Position numbers and translations under genes: made by a program
Notes under the pieces: generated by a model
Seen by the model: only the letters and a program-made list of their open reading frames with translations
Told to the model about the DNA's origin: nothing
The model's database searches: none
Source of the DNA: Fusobacteria bacterium ZRK30
GTDB lineage: Bacteria; Fusobacteriota; Fusobacteriia; Fusobacteriales; Fusobacteriaceae
Reading direction: 5' to 3'
NCBI GenBank assembly: GCA_024628785.1
Contig: CP102404.1
Span: forward strand, 186,001-250,000
DNA: 64,000 nucleotides
In this document: in pieces, positions 1 to 9,818 of the stretch
Layout: each line of letters starts with the position of its first letter
Numbering within the stretch: position 1 is the stretch's first letter

Positions 1-1
1 A

Positions 2-1357
2 AATAACTTTGTATGGGGACCACCGCTATTAATACTATTGGTAGGAACAGGTTTTTATCTGACGGTTCGACTGGGATTACTACAAATTTTCAAACTTCCC
101 CTGGCACTGAAATATCTTTTTGTAAAGGATAGCGATGATTCTGGTGAGGGAGACGTAAGTAGTTTTGCTGCACTTTGTACAGCACTGGCAGCAACTATTG
201 GTACCGGAAATATTGTAGGAGTAGCAACGGCTATTAGATTAGGAGGACCGGGAGCATTATTCTGGATGTGGATGGCGGCATTCTTTGGAATGGCAACGAA
301 ATATTCAGAGGGACTTCTAGCCATCAAATATAGAACAAAAGACGAGAATGGACAACAAGCTGGAGGGCCCATGTATTATTTAGAAGGGGGGCTTAAAAAT
401 AAAAAGCTTGGTAAGATATTAGCGAAATCTTTTGCTATATTTGGGATAGGAGTTGCATTCTTCGGGATAGGAACTTTTGCTCAGGTAAATGCCATCGTTA
501 CAGGAGTAAGTGGCGGATTTGGAGTTCCAAGAATAATAGTTGCAGTACTTTTAACACTTAGTGTAGCTGCTGTAACTGTAGGAGGAATAAAGAGTATCTC
601 TAGAGTTTCAGAGATTGTAGTTCCATTTATGGCACTATTTTATGTCTTTGGAGCAACAATAATACTTCTTATGGATAGAAGTGCTACTGCTGCTGCATTT
701 AATTTAGTTATCAGCAGTGCATTTAATGGCCATGCTGCTGTAGGAGGATTTGCAGGTGCAGGGGTAGCTCTAGCATTAAAAGCAGGGGTAGCTAGAGGAG
801 TTTTCTCAAATGAATCTGGTTTAGGATCAGCTCCTATTGCATCTGCTGCTGCTAGAACAAATTCTTGTGTAAGACAAGGACTAATCTCTATGACTGGGAC
901 GTTCTTTGATACTATTGTAGTTTGTACTATGACAGGTCTTGTACTTATTTCTTCTGGATTCTGGAACCATGCAAACCTTGCTGGAGCAGAAGTTACTAAC
1001 GCCGCATTTAATAACCTTCTTACATTTGGAGGTATTGGTGGTCTTATTGTCAACATTGGTATTATTTTCTTTGCCTTCACTACAATCCTTGGTTGGAATT
1101 ACTATGGTGAAAGATGTACTGTATATCTTTGTGGTGTAAAAGGAATAAAATATTTTAAAGCAATCTTTATATTCTTGATTGCCATAGGACCATTTATCAG
1201 ACTAGAACTCATTTGGGTTGTAGCTGATATAGTTAATGGACTTATGGCTATTCCAAACTTAATCGGTTTAATTGCTCTTAGTGGAGTAATCATAAAAGAA
1301 ACGAAAGATTATTTTGAGGAATTAAAGGCAAAAGAAAAAAAGACAAAAACGGTTTAG
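2..1357 (+). CDS. Sodium:alanine/glycine symporter (AGCS family), 5' end outside the window
   Basis: Imports alanine or glycine with Na+ across the inner membrane. The frame is already open at base 2 (codons read NNFVWGPPLLILLVGTGFYL), so the true start lies left of the window; 451 residues are visible, close to a full AGCS protein. The family signatures are present: an ATIGTGNIVGVATAI segment near the N-terminus and FSNESGLGSAPIASAAA in the middle, separated by many hydrophobic segments. The C-terminus is short and lysine-rich, typical of the cytosolic tail. An intrinsic terminator follows 27 bases after the stop, so the gene ends its transcript. The substrate (alanine, glycine or another small amino acid) cannot be fixed from sequence. 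Confidence 0.93.
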   Translation, partial: NNFVWGPPLLILLVGTGFYLTVRLGLLQIFKLPLALKYLFVKDSDDSGEGDVSSFAALCTALAATIGTGNIVGVATAIRLGGPGALFWMWMAAFFGMATKYSEGLLAIKYRTKDENGQQAGGPMYYLEGGLKNKKLGKILAKSFAIFGIGVAFFGIGTFAQVNAIVTGVSGGFGVPRIIVAVLLTLSVAAVTVGGIKSISRVSEIVVPFMALFYVFGATIILLMDRSATAAAFNLVISSAFNGHAAVGGFAGAGVALALKAGVARGVFSNESGLGSAPIASAAARTNSCVRQGLISMTGTFFDTIVVCTMTGLVLISSGFWNHANLAGAEVTNAAFNNLLTFGGIGGLIVNIGIIFFAFTTILGWNYYGERCTVYLCGVKGIKYFKAIFIFLIAIGPFIRLELIWVVADIVNGLMAIPNLIGLIALSGVIIKETKDYFEELKAKEKKTKTV

Positions 1358-1384
1358 AGAAAAAACAAGTGGAATATCAAAAAT

Positions 1385-1411
1385 AAGGCTTCCAAATTTT
1401 GGAAGCCTTTT
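1385..1411 (+). terminator. Intrinsic terminator of the AGCS symporter
   Basis: Near-perfect 11-12 bp inverted repeat (AAGGCTTCCAA / TTGGAAGCCTT) with a minimal loop, followed by a T-rich stretch. Confidence 0.85.
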
Positions 1412-1446
1412 CAATTATATTAACTATAAGATAAATTTTAAAATTA

Positions 1447-1455
1447 TGGTATAAT
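1447..1455 (+). promoter_or_regulatory. Extended -10 promoter of the small lipoprotein gene
   Basis: TGGTATAAT is a perfect TGnTATAAT extended -10 box, 32 bases before the lipoprotein ATG. No good -35 box is visible, as expected for an extended -10 promoter. Similar boxes precede fhs, the HAD gene at 47.4 kb and the phosphatase at 38.8 kb. Confidence 0.6.
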
Positions 1456-1486
1456 GGTTGTAAATGTTTTTTATCAGGAGGAAAGA

Positions 1487-1696
1487 ATGAAGAAAATTTT
1501 ATGTATACTTGGATTGGTTATATTTTTTACAGGATGTGACTCAATTACTACAAAGGGAAAGTTTGGAAGTATTCAAATAAATAATAATAATAATAACAAA
1601 AAAAACAAATCAAATGGGAACGCATTTGGGCATAAAAACCCTAAAAATCCTCATTATAAAGGTCAGACTACTAACAATATCAATATAGAATTATAA
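1487..1696 (+). CDS. Small predicted lipoprotein, function unknown
   Basis: Sixty-nine residues. The start is the ATG at 1487, six bases after a strong AGGAGGAA ribosome binding site; an earlier in-frame ATG at 1454 overlaps the -10 box and is not used in this model. The N-terminus (MKKILCILGLVIFFTGC) is a lipoprotein signal peptide ending in a lipobox with Cys17, so the mature protein should be lipid-anchored. The rest is polar and low-complexity, with a run of asparagines and lysines (about residues 30-45), and has no recognised domain. It stands alone between two terminators, with its own promoter. Confidence 0.65.
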   Translation: MKKILCILGLVIFFTGCDSITTKGKFGSIQINNNNNNKKNKSNGNAFGHKNPKNPHYKGQTTNNINIEL

Positions 1697-1730
1697 ATAA
1701 ACTAGTTACTTTTTATATTTTTATTAATTC

Positions 1731-1764
1731 AAAAAGGTTTCCAAAATATGGAAACCTTTTTTTT
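1731..1764 (+). terminator. Intrinsic terminator after the small lipoprotein
   Basis: AAAAAGGTTTCC / GGAAACCTTTTT stem with a 7-base AT-rich loop and a run of eight T. Confidence 0.85.
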
Positions 1765-1926
1765 ATCAATGATAATTTCATAGAAATAGAAGATATGGAA
1801 CCTTTAATTTTTAGACCATTATATATATAGCAAAAAAACTTATTCTCAAATCCCATATTACTTTATTCTTTTATTCCAGATTCTTTCAAAAATTAAACCT
1901 ATTAATATTTCCTTTAAAAGAAATAA

Positions 1927-2514
1927 TTACTTTTTTTGGCAGCTGAAAAAGAAAAATTTTTCATCCTTTATTACAATATTTTTTAAATTTAATTTTACAC
2001 ACTCTTTTTTTAAACTTATATCGTTAGGAATTGCATCCCTGTTTAAACTATAATTTATTTTTTTATGATGTTCTTTCAATTGATTTCTTGTTTTAGAATG
2101 TATTATATAAAAAACTCCTCCATCGTTGAGGAGTTCAGCAGCATTTTCAAATAGAAGATCTACTCTTTCAAAGTGAGGAATGCTGTCAAATAATACAACG
2201 ATATCAAATTTTCTGTCTAAATTTATCTTTTTCTCAAAGTTCATACAACAGGTTACAGCTTCAGGGAACCTCTTTTTAAATTCTTCTAACATCTTTTCTG
2301 AGATATCTATTCCCAAATAGTTTTCCGATTTATTGGTATTAAAAAAAGAATAAAAAGTTCCTGTCCCTGCACCAATCTCTAAAACACTGTTTTCCTTATC
2401 AATGTTCATTAATTTTAAACTTTCTTTAATAGCAAAGGTTCTGTCATCAGTTAAATAATCAACCCATTTATCTACATTCTTATTAAAATATTCTTTATTA
2501 TTCTGAATTTTCAT
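1927..2514 (-). CDS. Class I SAM-dependent methyltransferase
   Basis: A 195-residue Rossmann-fold methyltransferase. SAM-binding motif I reads VLEIGAGTGTF at about residues 44-54, the acidic end of strand 2 is YLGIDIS at about 70-76, and motif IV is FDIVVLFDSIPHFE at about 104-117. These place it in the broad Methyltransf_11/25 group; the substrate cannot be deduced. AAGGAG lies 6 bases before the ATG. It is a single gene between a plus-strand terminator and another small minus-strand gene. The C-terminus ends in a short run of Phe and Lys. The family call is secure; small molecule versus tRNA or quinone substrate is open. Confidence 0.85.
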   Translation of the reverse strand: MKIQNNKEYFNKNVDKWVDYLTDDRTFAIKESLKLMNIDKENSVLEIGAGTGTFYSFFNTNKSENYLGIDISEKMLEEFKKRFPEAVTCCMNFEKKINLDRKFDIVVLFDSIPHFERVDLLFENAAELLNDGGVFYIIHSKTRNQLKEHHKKINYSLNRDAIPNDISLKKECVKLNLKNIVIKDEKFFFFSCQKK

Positions 2515-2622
2515 ATATCTCCTTAATTATAAATTTAATCATACCCTTTTAATTTAGGCCCATTACATATTCAAAACTTCCTTATAAACTGCTGAGTTAT
2601 TCTGTACAGTAAAAACGTTAAA

Positions 2623-2862
2623 TTATCTTAAAAGATCTTTTAAATGGTCTACTCGATTAAGAATATCACGGTCTATCAGGTTTGACTGCGACTCACAATA
2701 TTTCTGAACCTTATTAATGGACCTCATTTTTTCATGAACATCTCTGGAACTATTAATAGAATCCATATATTCAAATAATTCTGCATGGTCTGAGTATAGC
2801 GGCAATAACAATTCTTCAAGTTTATTTAATTCATCGTGGAATTTATCTAGACTTTTGCTCAT
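2623..2862 (-). CDS. Small helical protein of unknown function
   Basis: Seventy-nine residues, highly charged and predicted almost wholly alpha-helical, with heptad-like leucine spacing in the first 40 residues (LDKFHDELNKLEELLLPLY). A strong AGGAGGG site stands 6 bases before the ATG, which supports real translation. There is no Cys cluster beyond one Cys, no signal peptide and no recognised domain. It is upstream of the methyltransferase on the same strand, with a gap of about 110 bases, so co-transcription is possible but not shown. Confidence 0.6.
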   Translation of the reverse strand: MSKSLDKFHDELNKLEELLLPLYSDHAELFEYMDSINSSRDVHEKMRSINKVQKYCESQSNLIDRDILNRVDHLKDLLR

Positions 2863-3003
2863 TGGTGCCCTCCTGAATGTATAGAATAACTCAGTCTCTT
2901 ATAAGTATACTTCATTTAAGTTATAAATTATATACCTTCCAAGCTCATAAATCAATATTTTTTTATCTGCCATCAGAGTCTCTGGTAAATCATATTAATA
3001 TAT

Positions 3004-3042
3004 AAAAAAAGATGATTCCTAATATAGAAATCATCTTTTTAT
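3004..3042 (-). terminator. Intrinsic terminator of the purine operon (after purD)
   Basis: Read on the minus strand, AAAAAGATGATT and AATCATCTTTTTTT form a stem with a loop of about 11 bases and a U-run, 23 bases past the purD stop. Confidence 0.85.
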
Positions 3043-3064
3043 TATTTCAAATAATAACTCTAGT

Positions 3065-4315
3065 TTAATCTATCTTTCCAATGTCTCTCCTACAATATAC
3101 TCCCTCAAAATTTATTTTATCCATAGAACTATATGTATTTTCACAGGCAGTTTTTAAATTTTCTCCTAAACTGACTATATTTATTACACGTCCCCCATTG
3201 GTCAGGAGTTTATCCTCCTCCAATTTAGCCCCTGCAATAAATACCAGATCGTCTACATCTGAAAGACCTGTTATCTCATATCCCTTGTTATAATTTTCAG
3301 GATATCCTCCAGATACTCCTACAACACAGCATGCAGATGCATCCTTCCAGTCCATCTTAACTTTATCCAAGTTCCCATCTATACACATCTCTAAAATTTC
3401 CAGAAAATCATTTTCCATAAGGGGCAATACAGCCTGAGTTTCAGGATCTCCCAGTCTCATATTGTATTCCAGTGAGTAAACTCCTTTTTCCGTTATCATC
3501 AATCCAAAGAATATCACACCATTAAACTTCATCTTTTCTGCTTTTAATCCTTCCAAAGTAGGAGTCATAATATCATCAATAAAACCTTTCATTATTTCAG
3601 ATGTCACATATGGATTAGGAGCTATTACTCCCATTCCTCCTGTATTTAAACCTATTTCACCTTCACCGATCTTTTTATGATCCTTGGCAGATATAAACGG
3701 CACTATGGTATTACCATCGGTGATAGACAGGATGGAAGCTTCTACTCCTACAAGAAATTCCTCTATAACTATCTCAGATCCAGCCTCACTAAATTTATGA
3801 TCTAATATCATATCTCTCACTGCTTCCACTGCCTCATCTTTATTTTGAGCTATAATTACACCCTTTCCTGCAGCTAAACCACTGGCTTTTACTACAGTGG
3901 GGTACTCTATCTCATCCAAATACTTTACAGCACTATCATAATCAGTAAAGATCTCATAGGCAGCTGTTTTTACTCCATATTTTTTCATAAAGTCTTTAGA
4001 GTAAGCCTTGCTCCCCTCTAAAATTGCAGATTTTTTATCCGGACCAAATACAGTCAATCCTTTTTCTTCAAATTTATCCACTATTCCTTCTACCAGTAGC
4101 TCCTCAGATCCCACCATGGTAAGTCCTATCTTATTCTTTGCTGCAAACTCTACCATCTCTTCAATATTGGATAGATCTATATTTTCACATCTGTCCAATA
4201 GTTCAGTCCCGGCATTCCCCGGTGCTACATATATTTTTTCCACCTTACTGTTTTGAGCAAATTTCCATGCAATAGCATGTTCACGACCGCCACTACCTAT
4301 AATTAAAATTTTCAT
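3065..4315 (-). CDS. purD: Phosphoribosylamine--glycine ligase
   Basis: Catalyses ATP-dependent ligation of glycine to phosphoribosylamine, giving GAR, the second step of de novo purine synthesis. At 416 residues it is full length. It opens with MKILIIGSGGREHAIAWK, the PurD N-terminal signature, and has the ATP-grasp core (VVKASGLAAGKGV at about 142-154) and the late motifs GGMGVIAPNPY and MRLGDPETQAV. The ATG follows a GGGGAG site. It is the last gene of the pur run, 147 bases after purH, with a terminator-like palindrome in between, so read-through or a second promoter may adjust its level. No broken motifs were seen. Confidence 0.97.
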   Translation of the reverse strand: MKILIIGSGGREHAIAWKFAQNSKVEKIYVAPGNAGTELLDRCENIDLSNIEEMVEFAAKNKIGLTMVGSEELLVEGIVDKFEEKGLTVFGPDKKSAILEGSKAYSKDFMKKYGVKTAAYEIFTDYDSAVKYLDEIEYPTVVKASGLAAGKGVIIAQNKDEAVEAVRDMILDHKFSEAGSEIVIEEFLVGVEASILSITDGNTIVPFISAKDHKKIGEGEIGLNTGGMGVIAPNPYVTSEIMKGFIDDIMTPTLEGLKAEKMKFNGVIFFGLMITEKGVYSLEYNMRLGDPETQAVLPLMENDFLEILEMCIDGNLDKVKMDWKDASACCVVGVSGGYPENYNKGYEITGLSDVDDLVFIAGAKLEEDKLLTNGGRVINIVSLGENLKTACENTYSSMDKINFEGVYCRRDIGKID

Positions 4316-4431
4316 AATTTACTCCCCTGATCTTAAATATTAGTTTTTAATTTTTTATCATACAACTTTTAAATACTCTCTCCTTTATTTACAGCCTATG
4401 ACTATGAAATTTAATTTTTAATCTCATCTAT

Positions 4432-4452
4432 AAAAAAGCAACGTGACGTTGC
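4432..4452 (-). terminator. Intrinsic terminator between purH and purD (repeated palindrome, copy 1)
   Basis: On the minus strand GCAACGTCACGTTGC, a perfect 7-bp stem, is followed directly by TTTTTT. The same 15-base palindrome plus T-run recurs at 30875-30889 and, degenerate, at 47488-47500. Confidence 0.7.
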
Positions 4453-4462
4453 ATCCAATATC

Positions 4463-5956
4463 TTAATGTTTAAAATGTCTTATCCCTGTAAGTACCATAG
4501 ATATCCCGTGTTCGTTACATGCATCTATAGATTCTTGATCTCTTATTGATCCACCAGGCTGGGCTATCCCACCAATCTTTGCTGCTGCACAGGCATCCAC
4601 TACATCCCTAAATGGGAAAAAGGCATCTGATGCCAAGATCGCACCATCTCCTGCTCTCTCAATAGCTTGTTTTGTAGCCCATATTCTATTGGTTTCTCCT
4701 GTTCCTATCCCCTTAGCCATCCCATCTTTTACTACTACTATGGCATTGGACTTCACATGTTTTACTACCTTCATTCCAAACACTAAATCTGTCATCTCTG
4801 ATTCTGTAGGAGATTTTTCAGTTACCACTTTAAAATCATCAGAGAATGCGATGTCTCTATCCTGTACTAAGATACCACCATCTACCTTTACATACTCTAT
4901 ATTATCACATGGTTTTTGGTACGCTTTTATGATTCTTAAATTTTTCTTTGTCTTTAGTATCATTAAAGCTTCCTCTGTAAAGTCAGGAGCAATTACTATT
5001 TCTAAGAATATTTTCTTTAACTCCTCAGCGGTTTTACCATCTACCTTCTTGTTGAAAGCTACTATCCCTCCAAATATAGAAATGGGGTCACAGTCATAGG
5101 CCTTCATATATGCATCATAGACATTTTCTGCAATTCCTACCCCGCAAGGTGTTGAATGTTTCAGACCACAGCATGCAGATACTTCAAATTCATTGGCTAC
5201 CTTCCATGCCACATCCATATCTCTTATATTATTAAAAGATAATTCCTTTCCATTTAATTGTTCAAAGTCTTTCATAGCTCCATTTTCAGTTGTAGATACA
5301 TAATAAGCAGAATTTTGATGTGGGTTTTCACCATATCTCAGATCCATCTTCTTAACATAAGATGTACTCAAGTATTCCGGCATCTCTCCCTCCAATAAGA
5401 AGTTAGATATAGCTGCGTCGTAAGCTGATGTCAGGTTAAATACCTTTCCTGCCAGTCTCTTCTTAGTTTCAAAAGTTACTTTCCCTGCTTCCATCTCTTC
5501 CTTTACTACATTATAGTCAGAAGTATTAGAAATTACCACTACATCTTTAAATGACTTAGCAGCAGATCTGAGCATTGTAGGCCCGCCGATATCTATGAAT
5601 TCTACCTTGGCTTCAAATGAGATATCATTTTGTACCTCTTTAAAGAATGGATATAAATTAACTATTACCATATCTATTGTAGTTATCTCCCTCTCCTCTA
5701 AAGTTTTCATATGCTCCTCATTATCTCTAACAGCCAAGATACCCCCATGGATAATTGGATGCAAAGTTTTTACCCTTCCATTTAACATCTCTTCTGCCTG
5801 TGTTACTTCTGCTACATCTAATACAGCTATATTATTTTCCTTTAGATGTCTATAGGTTCCACCTGTAGAGATTATCTCCACCCCTTGCGATATTAAAAAA
5901 TTTGCAAATTCCACTATCCCTGTTTTATCAAAAACTGATATCAATGCTCTTTTCAC
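4463..5956 (-). CDS. purH: Bifunctional AICAR formyltransferase / IMP cyclohydrolase
   Basis: Carries out the last two steps to IMP: formyl transfer from 10-formyl-THF to AICAR, then ring closure. Its 497 residues match the family. The N-terminal MGS-like cyclohydrolase domain (about 1-130) starts [18 protein letters not shown] and has STGGTYRHL; the transformylase domain carries the catalytic Lys-His in [13 protein letters not shown] and ends with [17 protein letters not shown]. The start is GTG at 5956, preceded by AGGAGGG. The purN stop is 32 bases upstream. Fhs, at the head of the same gene run, makes its formyl donor. Confidence 0.97.
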   Translation of the reverse strand: MKRALISVFDKTGIVEFANFLISQGVEIISTGGTYRHLKENNIAVLDVAEVTQAEEMLNGRVKTLHPIIHGGILAVRDNEEHMKTLEEREITTIDMVIVNLYPFFKEVQNDISFEAKVEFIDIGGPTMLRSAAKSFKDVVVISNTSDYNVVKEEMEAGKVTFETKKRLAGKVFNLTSAYDAAISNFLLEGEMPEYLSTSYVKKMDLRYGENPHQNSAYYVSTTENGAMKDFEQLNGKELSFNNIRDMDVAWKVANEFEVSACCGLKHSTPCGVGIAENVYDAYMKAYDCDPISIFGGIVAFNKKVDGKTAEELKKIFLEIVIAPDFTEEALMILKTKKNLRIIKAYQKPCDNIEYVKVDGGILVQDRDIAFSDDFKVVTEKSPTESEMTDLVFGMKVVKHVKSNAIVVVKDGMAKGIGTGETNRIWATKQAIERAGDGAILASDAFFPFRDVVDACAAAKIGGIAQPGGSIRDQESIDACNEHGISMVLTGIRHFKH

Positions 5957-5988
5957 TTGTATACCCTCCTATGTGTTTTTACAACTTT

Positions 5989-6564
5989 TTATTTGAAATT
6001 ATATAGTACCTGCTCAATAGCTTTTGGCAACAATTTATGTTCTTCCACCAATACTTTCTTTTGTAAAATTTCTGCGGTGTCTCCTAAATCAACTTTTACC
6101 TTTATTTGCTCTATTATCTCTCCTGTATCTATACCTGCATCTACATAATGAACTGTACAGCCAGATTCATATTCTTTGGCTTCTATCACTGCCCGGTGAA
6201 TTCTCATCCCAAACATTCCAGGCCCACCAAATTTAGGCAGGAGAGAAGGGTGGATATTTATTATCCTCCCCTTCCTGTTATTTATAAATTCTTCATCCAG
6301 GATCGATAAAAACCCTGCTAAAACAACTAGATCTACTCGATCTCCTAAATATTCATCTATCTTTTTAGAGATATCTTTTTTTAATATCTTTCTATCAAAT
6401 ATTTTTGTCACTATATTATTTTTTTTTGCCCTTTCAATACCATAACATTCTCTGTCTGCTATAACACAAGATATTTCGTATTTTACTTTTGATATAGAGA
6501 CAGTATCAATTATAGATTGCAGATTACTTCCTCCACCAGATATCAAAACTGCTATCTTAAACAT
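5989..6564 (-). CDS. purN: Phosphoribosylglycinamide formyltransferase (folate-dependent)
   Basis: Transfers formyl from 10-formyl-THF to GAR. At 191 residues it is the usual size. The N-terminal motif is AVLISGGGSNLQSIID. The catalytic region NIHPSLLPKFGGPGMFG contains the conserved Asn and His, followed by a TVHYVDAGIDTG segment with the conserved Asp. Its ATG lies inside the 3' end of purM (13-base overlap), which points to translational coupling. The use of PurN rather than the formate-dependent PurT fits with fhs in the same operon. Confidence 0.96.
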   Translation of the reverse strand: MFKIAVLISGGGSNLQSIIDTVSISKVKYEISCVIADRECYGIERAKKNNIVTKIFDRKILKKDISKKIDEYLGDRVDLVVLAGFLSILDEEFINNRKGRIINIHPSLLPKFGGPGMFGMRIHRAVIEAKEYESGCTVHYVDAGIDTGEIIEQIKVKVDLGDTAEILQKKVLVEEHKLLPKAIEQVLYNFK

Positions 6565-7553
6565 ATTCCATTATCTCCTTTAGATATAGTTCCTATCTCA
6601 TAGGGAGCCTCTCCCAACTCCTCCAAAGTTTTGATTATTCCATCTTTTTCATTGGGATTAGCTATTATTATAAATCCTACTCCCATATTAAATGTTCCCC
6701 ACATCTCAGATTCATCTACACCCAATGACATTAGGTGTTTAAAGATAGGGAGTATCTTTATTGCTGATTTATCAACGATAGCTTCTAATCCTGCCGGTAT
6801 TACTCTAGGTAAGTTTTCGATTATTCCCCCACCAGTCATATGAGCCAGACCGTTTACACTATGCTTTTTAATAAGTTCTAAGATAGGTTTCACATATATT
6901 CTTGTCGGAGTAAGCAGTTCCTCTCCTATTGTCTTATCCCCATATTTTGCATTATAATCAGTTACTAATTTTCTTACCAGGGAAAAACCATTACTGTGTA
7001 CTCCTGATGAAGGCAATGCTATGATTGTATCTCCCTCTTCTATCTTTGAACCATCTATAAGATTTTCTTTTTCAACTACTCCCACTGTAAATCCGGCTAT
7101 ATCATAGTCTCCATCCTTATAAAATCCAGGCATCTCTGCTGTCTCTCCTCCAACCAGTGCTGCATCAGACTGTAGACATCCTTCTGTTATCCCGCTTACA
7201 AGTGTCGCCGCGACATCTGCTTCTAACTTCCCGCAAGCCATATAATCTAAGAAAAATAATGGTTTAGCCCCATGACACAATACATCGTTTACACACATAG
7301 CCACACAATCAATTCCTACAGTGTCATAAGTTTTAGTTTTGAATGCTATCTCCAATTTTGTTCCTACGCCATCTGTTCCAGATACCAATATTGGGTCTTT
7401 CATCTGTCCCAATTGATACATTGCCCCGAAGCTGCCTAAGCCGGTAAGTACACTTTTATTATGTGTTTTTTTTACTAGATCCTTCATTAGCCCTACTGAC
7501 TTGTATCCCTCTTCCTTATTTACCCCTGCATCTTTATATGAAATTGTTGACAT
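6552..7553 (-). CDS. purM: Phosphoribosylformylglycinamidine cyclo-ligase (AIR synthetase)
   Basis: ATP-dependent closure of FGAM to AIR. It has 333 residues, close to the family norm. The signature SGTDGVGTKLEIAF is at about residues 58-71, followed by DCVAMCVNDVLCHGAKPLFF and MTGGGIIENLPRV in the second half. These belong to the PurM-like ATP-binding fold that also includes PurL and SelD, both encoded in this window. It overlaps purN by 13 bases and lies 34 bases after purF, with an AGGAGGC site before the ATG. Confidence 0.97.
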   Translation of the reverse strand: MSTISYKDAGVNKEEGYKSVGLMKDLVKKTHNKSVLTGLGSFGAMYQLGQMKDPILVSGTDGVGTKLEIAFKTKTYDTVGIDCVAMCVNDVLCHGAKPLFFLDYMACGKLEADVAATLVSGITEGCLQSDAALVGGETAEMPGFYKDGDYDIAGFTVGVVEKENLIDGSKIEEGDTIIALPSSGVHSNGFSLVRKLVTDYNAKYGDKTIGEELLTPTRIYVKPILELIKKHSVNGLAHMTGGGIIENLPRVIPAGLEAIVDKSAIKILPIFKHLMSLGVDESEMWGTFNMGVGFIIIANPNEKDGIIKTLEELGEAPYEIGTISKGDNGICLR

Positions 7554-7587
7554 TACAGCCTCCTGATATTATTTATATTATGTTTTC

Positions 7588-8979
7588 TTACATATTCGCT
7601 ACTGTAGACATGGGGTATATTCCGTTAAAACATCCCATACAGAAACTTTTACTTCCCAAAGTATTAGTCAGATTATCCAGCTTTAAAAAATCCAAACTAT
7701 CTGCACCGATATATTCACATATCTCATCTACAGACATCTCTGCAGCTAGAAGTTCCTTCCTATACGCTATATCTACCCCAAAATAACATGGATGCATCAC
7801 TGCCGGGCTGGCAGATCTAAAGTGAACCTCTGTAGCTCCCGCCCCCCTCAGCATCTCTATTAATTTTTTACTTGTAGTCCCACGAACTAATGAATCATCT
7901 ATTACTACAACTCTTTTTCCCTCTATCATAGACCTGATTGGATTTAATTTTACCCTTACAGCTCTTTCACGAAGTTCCTGAGATGGTTTTATAAATGTCC
8001 TGCCTATATATTTATTTTTTACTAACCCAGTCACAAATGGTATCCCAGAAGCTATTGCATATCCTTGAGCTGCCGGTAACCCGGAATCTGGAACCCCTAT
8101 AACGATATCTGCTTCGATCTTTCCCTGCTCCCATAGTTTTACCCCTGTTTCATATCTGCTTTTATATACATCCAATCCATCTATCACAGAATCCGGTCTG
8201 GCGAAATAAATATGTTCAAATGAGCAGGGAGCTTTATGAGATTGTTCGTTGTAGTTGATCGCTTCTACACCATTTTCATCTATTATTACTATCTCCCCTG
8301 CATTTATGTCTCTGATTAATTCTGCTCCTACAGAGTCTAAAGCACATGATTCAGATGCCAGTACAATACTTCCATCCTCTAACTTACCCATACATAGTGG
8401 TCTAATCCCATAGGGATCTCTTATTCCAATCAATTTATCTTGTACAGCTATTACCAGGGCAAAAGATCCCTTTATAGCTGATATAGTATCTACCAATGTT
8501 GATTTCAATCCATTTTTAGATCTCCTGGCCATCATATTTATAATAACTTCTGAATCGGTAGTAGTCTGGAACACCACCCCTGCATCTTCCAATAATTCTT
8601 TGATTATCATAGGATTAATAAGGTTTCCATTGTGAGCCACAGCTATATCTCCTAATTTAGAATGTCTTTGTAATGGTTGTGCATTCCCCTCACATGATCC
8701 CCCGGCTGTAGAGTATCTTACATGACCTATCCCTACATTTCCTACTGTTTCTTTTAAAGTTGTTTCTGAGAATACATCTGAAACCAGTCCTTGACCCTTA
8801 TAGGTTTTTATCTTTTCATCTTTAGATATACTCATTCCTGCACTTTCCTGGCCTCTGTGCTGTAGTGAGCACAACCCATAGTAGATAAGTCCCGCTATAT
8901 CTTTTTTATCTTCCTTAGAATAGATCCCAAATACTCCACATTCTTCCTCCATCTTCTCTGATTCATTATATACAACCAT
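7588..8979 (-). CDS. purF: Amidophosphoribosyltransferase
   Basis: First committed step of purine synthesis: PRPP plus glutamine to phosphoribosylamine. It has 463 residues. A 13-residue propeptide precedes EECGVFGIYS, so Cys14 should become the N-terminal nucleophile after self-cleavage, as in the Bacillus-type enzyme. The [4Fe-4S] class is indicated by Cys in MHPCYFG and the C-terminal FCMGCFNG pair. The PRPP loop reads VVVIDDSLVRGTT. The start codon overlaps the purC stop (TAATG), implying coupling. The Fe-S cluster makes the enzyme oxygen-sensitive, in keeping with an anaerobe. Confidence 0.97.
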   Translation of the reverse strand: MVVYNESEKMEEECGVFGIYSKEDKKDIAGLIYYGLCSLQHRGQESAGMSISKDEKIKTYKGQGLVSDVFSETTLKETVGNVGIGHVRYSTAGGSCEGNAQPLQRHSKLGDIAVAHNGNLINPMIIKELLEDAGVVFQTTTDSEVIINMMARRSKNGLKSTLVDTISAIKGSFALVIAVQDKLIGIRDPYGIRPLCMGKLEDGSIVLASESCALDSVGAELIRDINAGEIVIIDENGVEAINYNEQSHKAPCSFEHIYFARPDSVIDGLDVYKSRYETGVKLWEQGKIEADIVIGVPDSGLPAAQGYAIASGIPFVTGLVKNKYIGRTFIKPSQELRERAVRVKLNPIRSMIEGKRVVVIDDSLVRGTTSKKLIEMLRGAGATEVHFRSASPAVMHPCYFGVDIAYRKELLAAEMSVDEICEYIGADSLDFLKLDNLTNTLGSKSFCMGCFNGIYPMSTVANM

Positions 8980-9689
8980 TATTTTGCTCCTAGTCTTTTT
9001 AATATCTCGATGTATGCTTCCTCTATACTCCCTAAATCTCTTCTGAATCTGTCTTTATCTAGTTTTTGTCCTGTAGCTTTGTCCCATAACCTGCAGGTAT
9101 CCGGTGAAATTTCATCGGCTAAAACTATCTCTCCGGCAGCATTTTTTCCAAATTCAATTTTGAAATCCACTAAATCTATCCCTTCATCTCCGAAGGCTTT
9201 AAGTAATAGAGTATTAATTTCCCCTGTAATCTCGTATATCTTCTTTAATTCATCATATGTAGCTAACCCCATAGCTACTGCATGGTGATCATTGATAAGG
9301 GGGTCACCAAATTCATCATTTTTATAACATATTTCAAAGATAGTGTTTTCAGGTTTAGTTCCCTCTTCAATTCCTACCCTCTTAGCCATAGATCCGGCTA
9401 TTATATTTCTTACTATTACTTCTAATGGAAATATTTCCAATTTTTCGCACAATTGATCTCTCTCATTTAATTTTTCTTGAAAATGAGTTCTGATACCGTT
9501 TTTTTCTAAATTTTCAAATAAGATAGTTGTGATCTCATTATTTATCATTCCCTTATTAGAAATTGTTCCTTTTTTTTCTCCATTTCCAGCAGTAGCATCA
9601 TCTTTATAATGAATTATTACCAAGTTCTCATTGTCTGTAGCATATATTTGTTTAGCTTTACCTTCATATATAAATTCTCTCTTTTCCAT
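8979..9689 (-). CDS. purC: SAICAR synthetase
   Basis: Joins CAIR and aspartate. Its 236 residues match the bacterial short form. It opens [15 protein letters not shown], the PurC signature, and has [26 protein letters not shown] and [14 protein letters not shown] in the expected order. A GGAGGCAG-type site precedes the ATG. It is followed without a gap by purF and sits about 130 bases after purE; the purE-purC gap contains a TATAAT-like hexamer and no clear terminator. The adenylosuccinate lyase (purB) needed for the next step is not in this window. Confidence 0.97.
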   Translation of the reverse strand: MEKREFIYEGKAKQIYATDNENLVIIHYKDDATAGNGEKKGTISNKGMINNEITTILFENLEKNGIRTHFQEKLNERDQLCEKLEIFPLEVIVRNIIAGSMAKRVGIEEGTKPENTIFEICYKNDEFGDPLINDHHAVAMGLATYDELKKIYEITGEINTLLLKAFGDEGIDLVDFKIEFGKNAAGEIVLADEISPDTCRLWDKATGQKLDKDRFRRDLGSIEEAYIEILKRLGAK

Positions 9690-9818
9690 CTTCTGCCTCC
9701 GATTTATTCAAATTCAATTTTTTCTCATAAATTATACAAATCCTGTATATTCAACCTAGTCTCAACGTTTACTAATTCCATCATTATATTATCAGTTCTA
9801 ACTATTAACTGACAACTT

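Noticed and set aside
4689-5099. 136-codon ORF opposite purH, and similar long ones opposite purL and purE
   Set aside because: Shadows of strongly conserved pur genes; no ribosome binding sites and no recognisable domains.
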